Below are positions 16,329 to 26,241 of a DNA stretch of 64,000 nt, piece by piece; within the stretch, counting starts at the first letter, position 1; each line of letters begins with the position of its first letter. The stretch comes from Solirubrum sp044628455 (GTDB lineage: Bacteria > Bacteroidota > Bacteroidia > Cytophagales > Hymenobacteraceae), in contig NZ_JBIYZW010000001.1 of NCBI RefSeq assembly GCF_044628455.1, positions 1,364,001 to 1,428,000 of the forward strand, written 5' to 3'. The position numbers and the translations under genes were made by a program. Under the pieces are notes generated by a model that was not told where the DNA came from, made no database searches, and saw only the letters and a program-made list of their open reading frames with translations.

Positions 16329-17720
16329 ATGCCCTTTGCTGAGCACCCTCTAGCCGAAACCCACCCCACCGCGGGCCGCTTCCGCTCCTTCGAGCAGGTG
16401 CAGACGCCCCGGGCGGGCCGCACGCTGGCCCGCTGGTGCCTGGGGCTGGCGGCCCTGCTGCTGCTGGCCGGCTTCCTGCCCTGGACGCAGAACATCCGCT
16501 CCACCGGCACCCTCACTACCCTGCGCCCCCAGGACCGCCCCCAGACCGTGCCCAGCACCATTGCCGGCCGCATCGAGCGGTGGCGGGTGCGCGAAGGCCA
16601 GCTGGTGCGCCGCGGCGACACCCTGGTCGACATTGCCGAAATCAAGGACAAGTACTTCGACCCCGAGCTGCTGGCCCGTACCCGCGAGCAGCTGGCGGCC
16701 AAGCAGGGCGCCCTGCGCGAAAACGAAGCCAAGCAGCTGGCCCTCGAAGCCCAGCAGGCCGCCCTGCGCGCTTCCCTGAGCGTGAGCCTCGACAAGGCCC
16801 GCAACAAGGTGGAGCAAACCCGCCTGAAGCTCAACAGCGACCAGGCCGAGCTGCGCGCCGCCAACAACGACTTCGACATTGCCCGCCAGCAACTGGAGCG
16901 CCAGGAAAACCTGTACCGGCAGGGCCTCAAGTCCCTCACCGAGCTGGAGCAGCGCCGCCTGAAGTTCCAGGAATCGACGGCCAAACGCCAGGCAGTGGAA
17001 AACAAGCTGGCCTCCACCCGCCAGGAGCTGACCAACGCCCAGCTGGAGCTGGCTTCGCTGCAGGCCGAGTACCAGGACAAGCTGTCCAAGGCCGAGTCGG
17101 ACCGCCGCTCGGTGCTGGCCTACCAGTTCGACACCGAGGGCCAGATTGCCAAGATGCGCAACGAGTACGCCAACCTGAGCATCCGCTCGGGCTTCTACCG
17201 CATTACGGCCCCGCAGGACGGCTACGTGGTGCGCGCTCTTAAGGCTGGCATCGGCGAGATGGTGAAGGAGGGCGAATCCATTGTGACGGTGATGCCCGAC
17301 AAGCCCCAGCTGGCCGCCGAGCTCTACGTGCAGCCCATGGACATTCCGCTGCTGGCCGTGGGCCGGAAGGTGCGCCTGCAGTTCGACGGCTGGCCCGCGC
17401 TGGTGTTTTCGGGCTGGCCCGGCACCAGCTTCGGCACTTTCGGTGGCCGGGTGGCCGTCATCGACAACCTCGACTCGCAGGGCCGCTACCGCATTCTGGT
17501 TACCCCCGACCCCGATGAGGAGCCCTGGCCCCGGCCCCTGCGCGTGGGCTCGGGGGTGTACGGCTGGGCCCTGCTCGACGACGTGCCCATCTGGTACGAG
17601 CTCTGGCGCCAGCTCAACGGCTTCCCGCCCAACTTCGTGGGCTACGACCCCGATAAAGCCGGGGCCAAGGCCGACAAGAAAGCGGACTACAGCAGCTCTT
17701 CCGACGACACCGCCCTATGA
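16329..17720 (+). CDS. HlyD family membrane-fusion (adaptor) protein
   Basis: A 463-residue periplasmic adaptor. A short cytosolic N-terminus is followed by one membrane helix (about 35-53, CLGLAALLLLAGFLPW). A first lipoyl half is at about 60-105 (GRIERWRVREGQLVRRGDTL), then a long coiled-coil hairpin (about 120-270, rich in Gln/Glu/Ala/Leu), the second lipoyl half (YRITAPQDGYVVRALKAGIG) and a beta-barrel domain. It links the inner-membrane ABC protein to the TolC channel encoded next, whose start overlaps this stop by four bases (ATGA). The C-terminal 30 residues are Lys/Asp/Ser-rich and disordered. Confidence 0.92.
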   Translation: MPFAEHPLAETHPTAGRFRSFEQVQTPRAGRTLARWCLGLAALLLLAGFLPWTQNIRSTGTLTTLRPQDRPQTVPSTIAGRIERWRVREGQLVRRGDTLVDIAEIKDKYFDPELLARTREQLAAKQGALRENEAKQLALEAQQAALRASLSVSLDKARNKVEQTRLKLNSDQAELRAANNDFDIARQQLERQENLYRQGLKSLTELEQRRLKFQESTAKRQAVENKLASTRQELTNAQLELASLQAEYQDKLSKAESDRRSVLAYQFDTEGQIAKMRNEYANLSIRSGFYRITAPQDGYVVRALKAGIGEMVKEGESIVTVMPDKPQLAAELYVQPMDIPLLAVGRKVRLQFDGWPALVFSGWPGTSFGTFGGRVAVIDNLDSQGRYRILVTPDPDEEPWPRPLRVGSGVYGWALLDDVPIWYELWRQLNGFPPNFVGYDPDKAGAKADKKADYSSSSDDTAL

Positions 17721-19336
17721 TCCACTCGCTAAGCCTGCTGCGGTTGCTTTGCCGGCTCGCCGCGCCGGCACTGGCCCTGTGGCTGAGCAGCTTCCTCCCA
17801 GCCGCCGCGCAGCTCCCGCTGAATTCCACCCTGCCCGCTGGTCAGGCCACTCCCGCATCGGCCGCCGCGTCGGCCGGGTTGTCTTCTGCGGGGTCGCCTG
17901 AATCGGCGCCCGCGTCATCGCCTGGCGCCCTTTCTCCTTTTGGGAACGAGGCCGGGGGGTGGGGTCTGCCCGCCGATTCGCTGTTTACCCTGGCCGATCT
18001 GCTGACGCTGGTGGGTGAAAATCACCCCGTGGCCCGGCAGGCCGGGCTGCTGCCCGAGCGCGCCCGCCAGGAAGTGCGCCAGGCCCGCGGCCTGCTCGAC
18101 CCCACCGCCGCGAGTAAGTTCTACCGCAAGGAGTTCGGCGGCAAAGACTACTGGAACCTCTGGGACAACACCCTGCGCCTGCCTTTGTGGTACGGCCCCG
18201 ACGTGAAGCTGGGCTACGAGCGCAACGTGGGGCCGCGCATCAGCGAGCAGGACGCTACCCCCGCCGCCGGCCTCACCTACCTGGGTTTGAGTTTGCCGCT
18301 GGGCCAGGGTTTGCTGATGGATGAGCGCCGGGCCGCCGTGCGCAGTGCGCAGGCGCTGCAGGGCCTGGCCGAAGCCGAGCGCTTGGCCGCCCTCAACAAG
18401 CTGCTGCTGGCCGCCGCCAAGGACTACTGGAACTGGACCCTCGCCCACCAGCGCCGCCAGCTGCTGCAGGGCAACTTCCAGCTGGCCGATGTGCGCTACC
18501 GCGCCGTGCGCGAGCGGGTGCGCCAGGGCGACCTGGCCGCCATCGACTCGGTGGAAGCCCTGACGGAGCTGCAAAACCGCCGCGCCCAGCTGCTGCAAGC
18601 CGAAGTAGACTGGCAGAACGCCACCCTGGTGCTGAGCAACTACCTCTGGGACCCGCAGCAACGCCCCCGCGAGCTGCCCGCCTCGGCGCGGCCCCAGCTG
18701 CTACCCACCGAATCGGCCTGGCAGGCCCTGGCCGCGCTGCCCCTCGAAGAGCTGGTAACCCAGGCCCGGCAGCAGCACCCCGACCTGCTCAAGGCCCGCG
18801 CCAAAATCGGGCAGCTGGAAGTGGAGCGCCGCCTGGCCCAGAACAAGCTGCTGCCCAAGCTCTCGGTCGACTACAACCTGCTGCTCAACGGCCGCCCCGG
18901 CCAGACCGAGTGGGACTACGGCCCCGCCCCCATTTACCAGAACAACTACAAGCTGGGCGTGAGCTTTGCCTACCCCCTGCTGCTGCGCCAGGAGCGCAGC
19001 AAGCTGCAAATCACTCGCCTCAAGCTGCAGGAAGCTACCCTGGGCCTCACCCAAACCTCCCGCGAAATCGGCACCGCCCTGCGCACCACGGCCAACGACC
19101 AGCAGGGCCTGCAGCAGCAGCTTCTGGTGCAGCAGCAGGTGGTGGCCAACGCCGAGCGGCTGCGCGCGGGCGAGCAAATCCGCTTCGAAAACGGGGAAAG
19201 CTCGGTGTTCCTGCTCAACTCCCGCGAGGCCACCCTGCTCTCGGCCCGGCTCAAGCTGGCCGAGCTGCAGGCCAAGTACGCCCAAACCCAGGCTACCCTG
19301 CGCTGGGCCGCCGGCCAGGCCCCGGGCGCGCAATAA
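17717..19336 (+). CDS. TolC/OprM family outer-membrane efflux channel
   Basis: A 539-residue outer-membrane protein starting at the ATGA overlap with the HlyD gene, a translational-coupling arrangement. A signal peptide (to about residue 32, FLPAAAQ) is followed by a Pro/Ala/Ser-rich low-complexity segment (35-75). Two OEP repeats of long helices and short strands follow; typical pieces are LADLLTLVGENHPVARQAG, LAAAKDYWNWTLAHQRRQLL and KLSVDYNLLL. Trimeric family members form the exit duct of tripartite exporters. It completes the ABC/HlyD/TolC operon controlled by the upstream TetR gene. The exported substrate is unknown. Confidence 0.9.
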   Translation: MIHSLSLLRLLCRLAAPALALWLSSFLPAAAQLPLNSTLPAGQATPASAAASAGLSSAGSPESAPASSPGALSPFGNEAGGWGLPADSLFTLADLLTLVGENHPVARQAGLLPERARQEVRQARGLLDPTAASKFYRKEFGGKDYWNLWDNTLRLPLWYGPDVKLGYERNVGPRISEQDATPAAGLTYLGLSLPLGQGLLMDERRAAVRSAQALQGLAEAERLAALNKLLLAAAKDYWNWTLAHQRRQLLQGNFQLADVRYRAVRERVRQGDLAAIDSVEALTELQNRRAQLLQAEVDWQNATLVLSNYLWDPQQRPRELPASARPQLLPTESAWQALAALPLEELVTQARQQHPDLLKARAKIGQLEVERRLAQNKLLPKLSVDYNLLLNGRPGQTEWDYGPAPIYQNNYKLGVSFAYPLLLRQERSKLQITRLKLQEATLGLTQTSREIGTALRTTANDQQGLQQQLLVQQQVVANAERLRAGEQIRFENGESSVFLLNSREATLLSARLKLAELQAKYAQTQATLRWAAGQAPGAQ

Positions 19337-19403
19337 CGGCCGCTCGCTATACTACCGGCCCGCGGCGCGGCGTTGGGGGGCTTCGCCAATTGCCAACCGA
19401 TCC

Positions 19404-20093
19404 ATGCCCGCCTTACCCGTTTCGTCCCTGCCGCTGCTGCGCCAACGCTACGACCTGTTGCTGATCCTGGGCGCCTCCCTGGCCCTGAGCACGGTGCTGG
19501 TGCTGTTCCGGGTGTTCTGGACCCAGCACATCACCTTCGTGTTCCTGCTCTGGAACCTGTTTCTGGCCGCCATCCCGCTGGGCCTGAGCCTGCTGCTGGG
19601 AACCGTCGAGCCCGGGGTGCGGCGGCGCTGGCTGCTGCCGGTGGGGCTGCTGTGGCTGCTGTTCTTTCCCAATGCCCCCTACATCCTCACCGATCTGCTG
19701 CACCTGGGCAAGTACACTGGCGTGCCGCGCTGGTACGATTTGCTGCTGATTCTGACCGCCGCCTGGAACGGCCTCATGCTGGGCTACGCCTCCCTGCTCG
19801 ACATGCAGCGCTTCGTGGCTGAGCGCCTGGGCCGGGCTGCCGGCTGGCTGTTCAGCAGCGCGGCCCTGCTGCTGAGCGCCTACGGCGTGTACCTGGGCCG
19901 CTTCCTGCGCTGGAACAGCTGGGACGTGGTGGCCAATCCCTTCAGCCTGGCCTACGACATCATCGGCACCCTGCTGCACCCCACCGCCCACCCCCGCGCC
20001 TGGGGCCTGACGCTGCTCATGGGCGCTTTCCTGCTGCTGGGCTACCTCACCGTGCGCGCCCTGGGCCGCCTGCAGCTGGCGGAGGATTCCTGA
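19404..20093 (+). CDS. DUF1361-type multi-pass membrane protein
   Basis: A 229-residue integral membrane protein with about seven hydrophobic helices. The conserved family pieces are LLWNLFLAAIPLGLSLLL, WLLFFPNAPYILTDLLHL and YGVYLGRFLRWNSWDV. These match DUF1361, whose function is unknown. The ATG at 19404 gives MPALPVSSLPLLRQRYDLLL. It starts 67 bases after the TolC gene on the same strand and could be read through from that operon, though nothing ties it to export. Confidence 0.85.
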   Translation: MPALPVSSLPLLRQRYDLLLILGASLALSTVLVLFRVFWTQHITFVFLLWNLFLAAIPLGLSLLLGTVEPGVRRRWLLPVGLLWLLFFPNAPYILTDLLHLGKYTGVPRWYDLLLILTAAWNGLMLGYASLLDMQRFVAERLGRAAGWLFSSAALLLSAYGVYLGRFLRWNSWDVVANPFSLAYDIIGTLLHPTAHPRAWGLTLLMGAFLLLGYLTVRALGRLQLAEDS

Positions 20094-20101
20094 ACGATGT
20101 A

Positions 20102-20141
20102 GAGACGCATACTTGGCTACGCCTTCCTTCGGTTGCGTCTC
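20102..20141. repeat. Dispersed hairpin repeat (GAGACGCA ... TGCGTCTC)
   Basis: GAGACGCA (20102-20109) pairs with TGCGTCTC (20134-20141). The loop carries GGCTACGCC-CCTTCGGTT, the same word as the direct repeat at 1772-1828. It lies just after the DUF1361 gene. The rest of 20142-20342 shows no gene. Confidence 0.65.
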
Positions 20142-20342
20142 CTCGTGGAACGGCGCGGCCGATCAGACGCAACCATTCGCCTGCGCTTCATCGGCGGGGC
20201 ATTGGTAATTGGTAGTAGCGGCGGGCAATAAATTAAGCATCTCTGCCCCAGCCGGTAGCGTAGCCACCGGCAAAAAGCCCCTGGCCGATGCTGTGGAAAG
20301 CCCCGCGGCCGGGCATCTACTTCTCAGACCAGCCCTCCGCCT

Positions 20343-20792
20343 ATGCTTGCCCTGCTACCCTTCGCTTTCTGGAGCCTACTGCCGGCGTCTTTCGCCGCTT
20401 CTTCCGCCCCCCAGACCGCCCCGGCCAATCCCTACGTCGGGCTGTGGGAACACCGCACCGATTCCACCGTCTTCCGGGTGCAGCTGGATGAGGGCAACTT
20501 CCGCTTCTCCGGTTCAGAAACCCATGTGGTGCTGCTGGGCCGCTACAGCTTCAGCCGTCGCGGCGTGGTGGTCGAAGAAACGTTTTCGGCCCCGGAAAGC
20601 GGCCTGCCCCTGGGTGCAATGGACCCCGGCTACGAGACCGGCATGACCGTGGGATTTCAGGACCAGCGCCGCCACAACCACATCAGCGTCCACCTGCAGC
20701 CCAAGGCCGGCACCCGCAACGTCTTGCTCTGGAAGCGGAAGTCTTTCCAGGAAACCATCTTTATCAACAACTTCCGTCCCCAGCAATTCTAG
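20343..20792 (+). CDS. Small secreted protein, function unknown
   Basis: A 149-residue protein with signal peptide MLALLPFAFWSLLPASFAAS. The mature part looks beta-rich: NPYVGLWEHRTDSTVFRVQL, then VVLLGRYSFSRRGVVVEETF and HISVHLQPKAG, reminiscent of a lipocalin-like or small barrel fold. Conserved-looking Trp and Tyr residues are scattered through it. No named family is recognised. Codon use matches the neighbours. Confidence 0.72.
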   Translation: MLALLPFAFWSLLPASFAASSAPQTAPANPYVGLWEHRTDSTVFRVQLDEGNFRFSGSETHVVLLGRYSFSRRGVVVEETFSAPESGLPLGAMDPGYETGMTVGFQDQRRHNHISVHLQPKAGTRNVLLWKRKSFQETIFINNFRPQQF

Positions 20793-20853
20793 CTGCCCGA
20801 GACCTTCGAGCTGACCCGCGTACCCGCAGCCTACCACTCGTCCCAGCGAAAAG

Positions 20854-20930
20854 CCAAAAACCAACCACGAACACCCAAAAACGAATAACCCCACCCCAAA
20901 ACCAAAAACGAACAACCAAAAACCAGAAAC
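20854..20930. repeat. A/C-rich word repeat (CCAAAAACC type), single arm
   Basis: Tandem CCAAAAACCAACCACGAA-like words fill the gap ahead of the dgt gene. The same word forms both arms of an inverted repeat at 42783-42887. Only one strand orientation is present here. Confidence 0.65.
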
Positions 20931-20942
20931 GCCTCGCGCCCC

Positions 20943-20950
20943 TATCTTGG
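20943..20950 (+). promoter_or_regulatory. Probable -7 element of the dgt gene
   Basis: TATCTTGG, one mismatch from TAnnTTTG, seven bases before the ATG at 20958; a near-leaderless arrangement as at guaA. Confidence 0.45.
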
Positions 20951-20957
20951 GCGTCGC

Positions 20958-22361
20958 ATGCGCATCTCTCCCTCCCCCGCCCCCATGACCTGGCCGCGGC
21001 TGCTTTCGCGCCGCCGCTACCCCGAGCAGCCCCAGCTCCACGTCGTGTCCGATGCCCCGCCCGTGCGCGGCGCCTTCGTAGCCGACTACGACCGCGTGGT
21101 ATTTAGCACCGCGTTTCGGCGGCTGCAGCGCAAAACCCAGGTCATGCCCCTGCCCGAGACGGACTTCGTGCACACCCGCCTCACCCACTCGCTCGAAACT
21201 GCCTGCGTGGGCCGCTCCCTGGGCCGCCTCTCCGGCCGCCTGCTCATGGAAGCCGACGACGAGCTGAGCCAGCAGCTGCCCTACTTCGACGCCGACTGCG
21301 GCGACATCGTGGCCGCCGCCTGCCTGGCCCACGACATCGGCAACCCGCCCTTCGGCCACTCCGGCGAAGACGCCATTTCGGCTTACTTCCAGAGTCCCGC
21401 CGCCGAGCCCTTCGTGCGCGTGCTCAGCCCCGCCCAGCGCGCCGACCTGCAGCGCTTCGAGGGCAACGCCGCCGGCTTCCGCGTGCTCACCCACACCTAC
21501 CCCGCCCACAGCAGCGGCACCGCCGGCCTGGGCCTCACCTATGCCACCCTCGGCGCCTTCAGCAAGTACCCCAAGCCCTCGGTGGTTGGCGACGACGACC
21601 GCACCGGCGGCATCAGCGAAAAGAAGTTCGGCTACTTCCAGACCGAGGCCGAGCGCTTCCGCCACGTGGCCCACGATCTGGGCCTGCTCCCCAAGGGCGA
21701 CCCGGACCTGGGCTTCTACCACCGCCATCCGCTGGCCTTTCTCGTCGAAGCCGCCGACGACCTTTGCTACCGCATCATCGACTTCGAAGACGGCGTCAAG
21801 CTCGGTCTCATCCCCCACGACGAAGCCCTTGCCCTGCTGCGCCAGATGCTGGCCGACGACCCCGACCGCCCCCGCAGCGTGCACTGGCTCGACTGGCGCG
21901 AGGAGCTGGGTTACATCCGCGCCCGCCTCATCGGCAAGCTGGTGGCCGAAACCGCCGCCCTCTTTGCCAGCCACGCCCCCGCCATCCTGCGCGGCGAGTA
22001 CGACGCGCCCCTCATTCGGGAACTGAGCTGCTGGCAGGAGCTGCAAGAGGTCCAAAGCCTGTCGGTCGAGCGCCTCTACCGCAGCCGCCCGGTGTTGCAG
22101 ATCGAGGCCGCCGGCTTCGAGGTGCTGGCCGGCCTGCTCGACGCCTTCCTGCACGCCACCTTCGATTCCACCGCCAGCCCCCGGGCCCGCAAGCTGCAGG
22201 AGCTGATTCCGGCCCAGTTCCGCGCCGTCGGCCCCCAGGCCCCCGCCACCGCCTTCGAGCAAATCATCCTGCTCACCGACTACGTGGGCTCCCTCACCGA
22301 CCAAAACGCCCTAAGCCTGTTCCGCACCATCCGCGGCATCGACCTCCCCAAAGGGTTTTAA
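20958..22361 (+). CDS. dgt: Deoxyguanosinetriphosphate triphosphohydrolase (dGTPase)
   Basis: A 467-residue HD-domain enzyme that cleaves dGTP to deoxyguanosine and triphosphate, controlling dNTP pools. The family signature is complete: DRVVFSTAFRRLQRKTQV, TRLTHSLE (His77), ACLAHDIGNPPFGHSGE (His125-Asp126) and LAFLVEAADDLCYRIIDFED. Alternative start: ATG at 20985 (MTWPRLLSRRRYPEQ), nine codons in. The -7-like element at 20943 favours the first ATG. It stands alone, followed by a repeat-filled gap of about 490 bases. Confidence 0.93.
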   Translation: MRISPSPAPMTWPRLLSRRRYPEQPQLHVVSDAPPVRGAFVADYDRVVFSTAFRRLQRKTQVMPLPETDFVHTRLTHSLETACVGRSLGRLSGRLLMEADDELSQQLPYFDADCGDIVAAACLAHDIGNPPFGHSGEDAISAYFQSPAAEPFVRVLSPAQRADLQRFEGNAAGFRVLTHTYPAHSSGTAGLGLTYATLGAFSKYPKPSVVGDDDRTGGISEKKFGYFQTEAERFRHVAHDLGLLPKGDPDLGFYHRHPLAFLVEAADDLCYRIIDFEDGVKLGLIPHDEALALLRQMLADDPDRPRSVHWLDWREELGYIRARLIGKLVAETAALFASHAPAILRGEYDAPLIRELSCWQELQEVQSLSVERLYRSRPVLQIEAAGFEVLAGLLDAFLHATFDSTASPRARKLQELIPAQFRAVGPQAPATAFEQIILLTDYVGSLTDQNALSLFRTIRGIDLPKGF

Positions 22362-22413
22362 GGAAGGATTAGGGATTAGGGCGGTACCGAAAGGGCGTTC
22401 TGCCGGTTTCGTC

Positions 22414-22547
22414 TGTCATCCTGAGCAAAGCACACCGCAGGTCGACGCAGCCGAAGGACCTTACCCCGTCAGCCCAAGTTGTTGGTACGGGTAGCTCAAG
22501 GGAGGCAAGGTCCCTCGGCTGCGCCGGAAGCCAGATGAAGGATGACA
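22414..22547. repeat. Dispersed inverted repeat (TGTCATCCTGAGC ... GGATGACA)
   Basis: The element starts TGTCATCCTGAGC and ends GGATGACA, with inner arms CGAAGGACCTT and AAGGTCCCTCGG. The same kind of element is known as a widespread intergenic repeat in Bacteroidota, and a diverged half copy (CGTCATGCCGAGC...GAAGCATCT) lies at 29171-29200. It is probably mobile or a transcribed hairpin. Confidence 0.7.
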
Positions 22548-22570
22548 TTTTGCTTCAACCAACTTCTCAC

Positions 22571-22800
22571 CCGCTACTACCCTCGCTCAGCGCGCAACAA
22601 CTAGCTGCCCGGCTACCGCTACCACTTGTCAGCGCACTCCTACTGCTAATCAGCGCGCTCCTACTGCCCGCCGCCAGTTAGCAACGACCTACCATCAGTC
22701 AGCAGGCTTCAACTGCCTGCCACTTGCGTTCTACAGGCCGACAGTTGCATTCTACGGCCAGCCAGCCCGCTCCAACCGTCAGTCAGCGTGCTCCAACGGC
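22571..22800. repeat. Degenerate tandem repeat, core TCAGCGCGCTCCTACTG
   Basis: About nine degenerate units each contain a variant of (T)CAGCGCGCTCC-(T/A)ACTGCC, with unit lengths from about 19 to 30 bases. It runs right up to the hemL promoter. No ORF of note is present, so the stretch 22362-22820 holds only this and the inverted repeat before it. Confidence 0.6.
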
Positions 22801-22823
22801 CCGCCACCCGTTTCCCGCCGCCC

Positions 22824-22831
22824 TATATTTG
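22824..22831 (+). promoter_or_regulatory. -7 promoter element of hemL
   Basis: TATATTTG, a full TAnnTTTG match, 23 bases before the ATG at 22855. Confidence 0.65.
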
Positions 22832-22854
22832 CCCCGCACATTTCCCTCTCTGCT

Positions 22855-24159
<1,305 letters not shown>

Positions 24160-24188
24160 CGCCCCGCGCAATTCTCCGGCAATAGATA

Positions 24189-24221
24189 GTGGTGCCACGA
24201 CAGCAACAGTCGTGGCACCAC
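24189..24221. repeat. Hairpin repeat GTGGTGCCACG, copy 1
   Basis: GTGGTGCCACGA (24189-24200) pairs perfectly with TCGTGGCACCAC (24210-24221). A second copy lies 125 bases further on. REP-like element; no U-tract, so not a classical terminator. Confidence 0.75.
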
Positions 24222-24346
24222 GCGTTTCCGGCCCATCTTGACTGACAGCCAAGCGTCCCGATTAGCTGCTGCGTTACATTCTGGCACCCTCTCCCCATTT
24301 CGCGCCTCAAGCGTGCTGAGGCTACTTATCAACTCCAGCTTAAAGA

Positions 24347-24379
24347 AGTGGTGCCACGGCTTAGAGCCGTGGCACCACT
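24347..24379. repeat. Hairpin repeat GTGGTGCCACG, copy 2
   Basis: AGTGGTGCCACGGC (24347-24360) pairs perfectly with GCCGTGGCACCACT (24366-24379). The shared stem and different loop relative to copy 1 show it is a repeat family. The sequence between the two copies and on to 24456 contains nothing else I can support. Confidence 0.75.
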
Positions 24380-24456
24380 CCGCCGCCCCGCGCCACCGTG
24401 GCCCCCTCTGCTTTTGAGGAAGGGCCGGGGGGTGGGGTCCTACGGGCCCGGCGGGC

Positions 24457-24464
24457 TATCTTTG
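24457..24464 (+). promoter_or_regulatory. -7 promoter element of the gene at 24490
   Basis: TATCTTTG, full consensus match, 25 bases before the ATG. Confidence 0.6.
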
Positions 24465-24489
24465 CGCCCGAACCGTTTGCCTGCCGCCC

Positions 24490-25371
24490 ATGCCTTACCG
24501 CTACCGTGTTGGATTCTGGAGCCTGCTGCTCGTGCTGTTGGTCGTACCGCTAAGCTTGCGGGCCCAGTCGGGCGCCACCGCCGCCCAAAACAAGCAGCTC
24601 TTCGACCGCGCCGTCGACGAAATTAACTTTCGCACGATGGAAACCGTCTACGACAAGTCGTTTACCCGGCGCAAGTTTCCCGTATCGCTGCGCACGGCCA
24701 AGGCCCGCCGCGAGTTCGACGACTTCCCCGGCCGCCCCGACATCAAGCAGCTGTTTCTGAACTACAACGGCGTGGCCGAGCGCTACAAAAACCGCTTCGG
24801 CAAGGGCCGCACCGACCTGGCCGAGTTCGAGAAGCAGCTGGCTGGCATCCTGCTCGACCCCAACTTCGAGTTCTTCATCCGGGTGCTGCCCCGCGACGAG
24901 CGCGTGGCCCTGGTTCGCTCCCTGCAGCGCTACAGCAAGCAGGCCGCGGCCCAGTTCAACGCCTCCGAAGACCGCGTGCCCGAGGAGCTGCTCGTCGATG
25001 GCTCGGCCGTGCCCCCTGCCGACGTGGACGCCCAGCCCGAGGAGCCCGTGGCCAAGCCCCTGGAAGACCCCGCTCCCCAGCCCGAAGCCACGGCCAGCGC
25101 CGCCGAACCCGCCCGGCCGGCAGCCCGTCCCCTGGGCGAGTACTCCGCCCCGCGCCACGACTGGCTCGACTACACCACCTTCTTCTGCTCCATTCTCTCG
25201 CTGGGTTTGCTGCTCTACCTCACCCTGTCGGTAGTGCCGGGCCTGCGCGCCCAGATCAGCAGCCTCACCGCCGAGCCTGACTACGAGCCCGAACCCGAGG
25301 AGCCGGCCGAAGCTCCTACCCCCAAGCAGCGCACCCCCGCCGGCCTGCCCGAAGACCGCTACGACGACTAA
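24490..25371 (+). CDS. Secreted/membrane-anchored protein, function unknown
   Basis: A 293-residue protein. The signal peptide ends near LRAQ (about residue 25). A helical extracytoplasmic domain covers about 26-165 (FDRAVDEINFRTMETVYDKS, LFLNYNGVAERYKNRFG), then a Pro/Glu/Ala-rich linker (about 170-220), a membrane helix (CSILSLGLLLYLTLSVVPGL, about 231-252) and an acidic proline-rich tail. This looks like a single-pass protein with disordered linker and tail. It precedes dcd by 59 bases on the same strand, separated by a perfect AT-rich palindrome. I do not recognise the family. Confidence 0.75.
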   Translation: MPYRYRVGFWSLLLVLLVVPLSLRAQSGATAAQNKQLFDRAVDEINFRTMETVYDKSFTRRKFPVSLRTAKARREFDDFPGRPDIKQLFLNYNGVAERYKNRFGKGRTDLAEFEKQLAGILLDPNFEFFIRVLPRDERVALVRSLQRYSKQAAAQFNASEDRVPEELLVDGSAVPPADVDAQPEEPVAKPLEDPAPQPEATASAAEPARPAARPLGEYSAPRHDWLDYTTFFCSILSLGLLLYLTLSVVPGLRAQISSLTAEPDYEPEPEEPAEAPTPKQRTPAGLPEDRYDD

Positions 25372-25374
25372 TCA

Positions 25375-25411
25375 ATTGATAATTAATAATTCATAATTAT
25401 TAATTATCAAT
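25375..25411. repeat. Perfect AT-only palindrome
   Basis: ATTGATAATTAATAATT (25375-25391) pairs perfectly with 25395-25411 around a 3-base loop (CAT): a 17-bp stem of A and T plus one G-C pair. It is striking against the GC-rich background. A sister element lies at 37821-37854. Confidence 0.88.
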
Positions 25412-25430
25412 TTACCACCCCCTCCCCCAC

Positions 25431-25967
25431 ATGATTCTCACCGACGAGCAAATCCTGGCCGAGATTGAGCGCGGCACCATCGTAATTGAACCCTACGACC
25501 GCGCCTGCCTCGGCACCAACTCCTACGACGTGCACCTGGGCCGCTACCTGGCCACCTACCGCGACCACGTGCTCGACGCGCGCAAGCACAACGAAATCGA
25601 CGTGTTTGAAATACCCGCCGAGGGCTTTGTGCTGACTCCCGAAACCCTATATCTGGGCGTAACGGAAGAGTACACCGAAACCCACGCCCACGTCCCCTTC
25701 CTCGAAGGCAAAAGCTCGGTGGGCCGCCTGGGCATCGACATCCACGCTACCGCCGGCAAGGGCGACGTGGGCTTCTGCAACACCTGGACGCTGGAAATTT
25801 CGGTAACCCAGCCCGTGCGCATCTACCACGGCATGCCCATCGGCCAGCTTATTTACTTCACCGTGGAGGGCGCCATCCAGAACTACTACAATCGCAAGCC
25901 CAACGCCAAATACAACCAGCGCACCGACAAGCCCGTGGAGTCGATGATGTGGATGAATAAGTTTTAA
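25431..25967 (+). CDS. dcd: dCTP deaminase
   Basis: A 178-residue trimeric enzyme converting dCTP to dUTP for thymidylate synthesis. Family landmarks: MILTDEQILAEIERGTIVIEP, LGTNSYDVHLG, LEGKSSVGRLGIDIHATAGKGDVGF (nucleotide loop and catalytic Glu in the family) and ISVTQPVRIYHGMPIGQL. The C-terminal KYNQRTDKPVESMMWMNKF matches the lid over the active site. The length is typical of the Bacteroidota type. Confidence 0.94.
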   Translation: MILTDEQILAEIERGTIVIEPYDRACLGTNSYDVHLGRYLATYRDHVLDARKHNEIDVFEIPAEGFVLTPETLYLGVTEEYTETHAHVPFLEGKSSVGRLGIDIHATAGKGDVGFCNTWTLEISVTQPVRIYHGMPIGQLIYFTVEGAIQNYYNRKPNAKYNQRTDKPVESMMWMNKF

Positions 25968-26241
25968 GCCGCGCTGGCTCTGTCGGGGAGCGTCATTCCA
26001 GGTGAAACCGGGGAATCTGGCCCGAATCGTAGCTTTTTCAACCCAGAAATTACGCTTTGGCCAGGCGCCCCGCGCGGCCCGGAATGGCGCTTTTGGCTGG
26101 TTGCCAGGGAGCTTGCCGGGCCCGCAACCGAACTGCTTGGCATGCTTTTTCGTTAGATGGAGGCGCGGGTTGCTTTTCCAGGCGGCTGCGTAGTTTGTTT
26201 TTCAGCGGCTTCGGCCCTCAACCATACTTGCCTTGACGACG

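Noticed and set aside
20514..22304. Minus-strand frame of about 596 codons opposite dgt
   Set aside because: Antisense shadow of the intact dGTPase gene; glycine/valine/alanine-rich composition without motifs.
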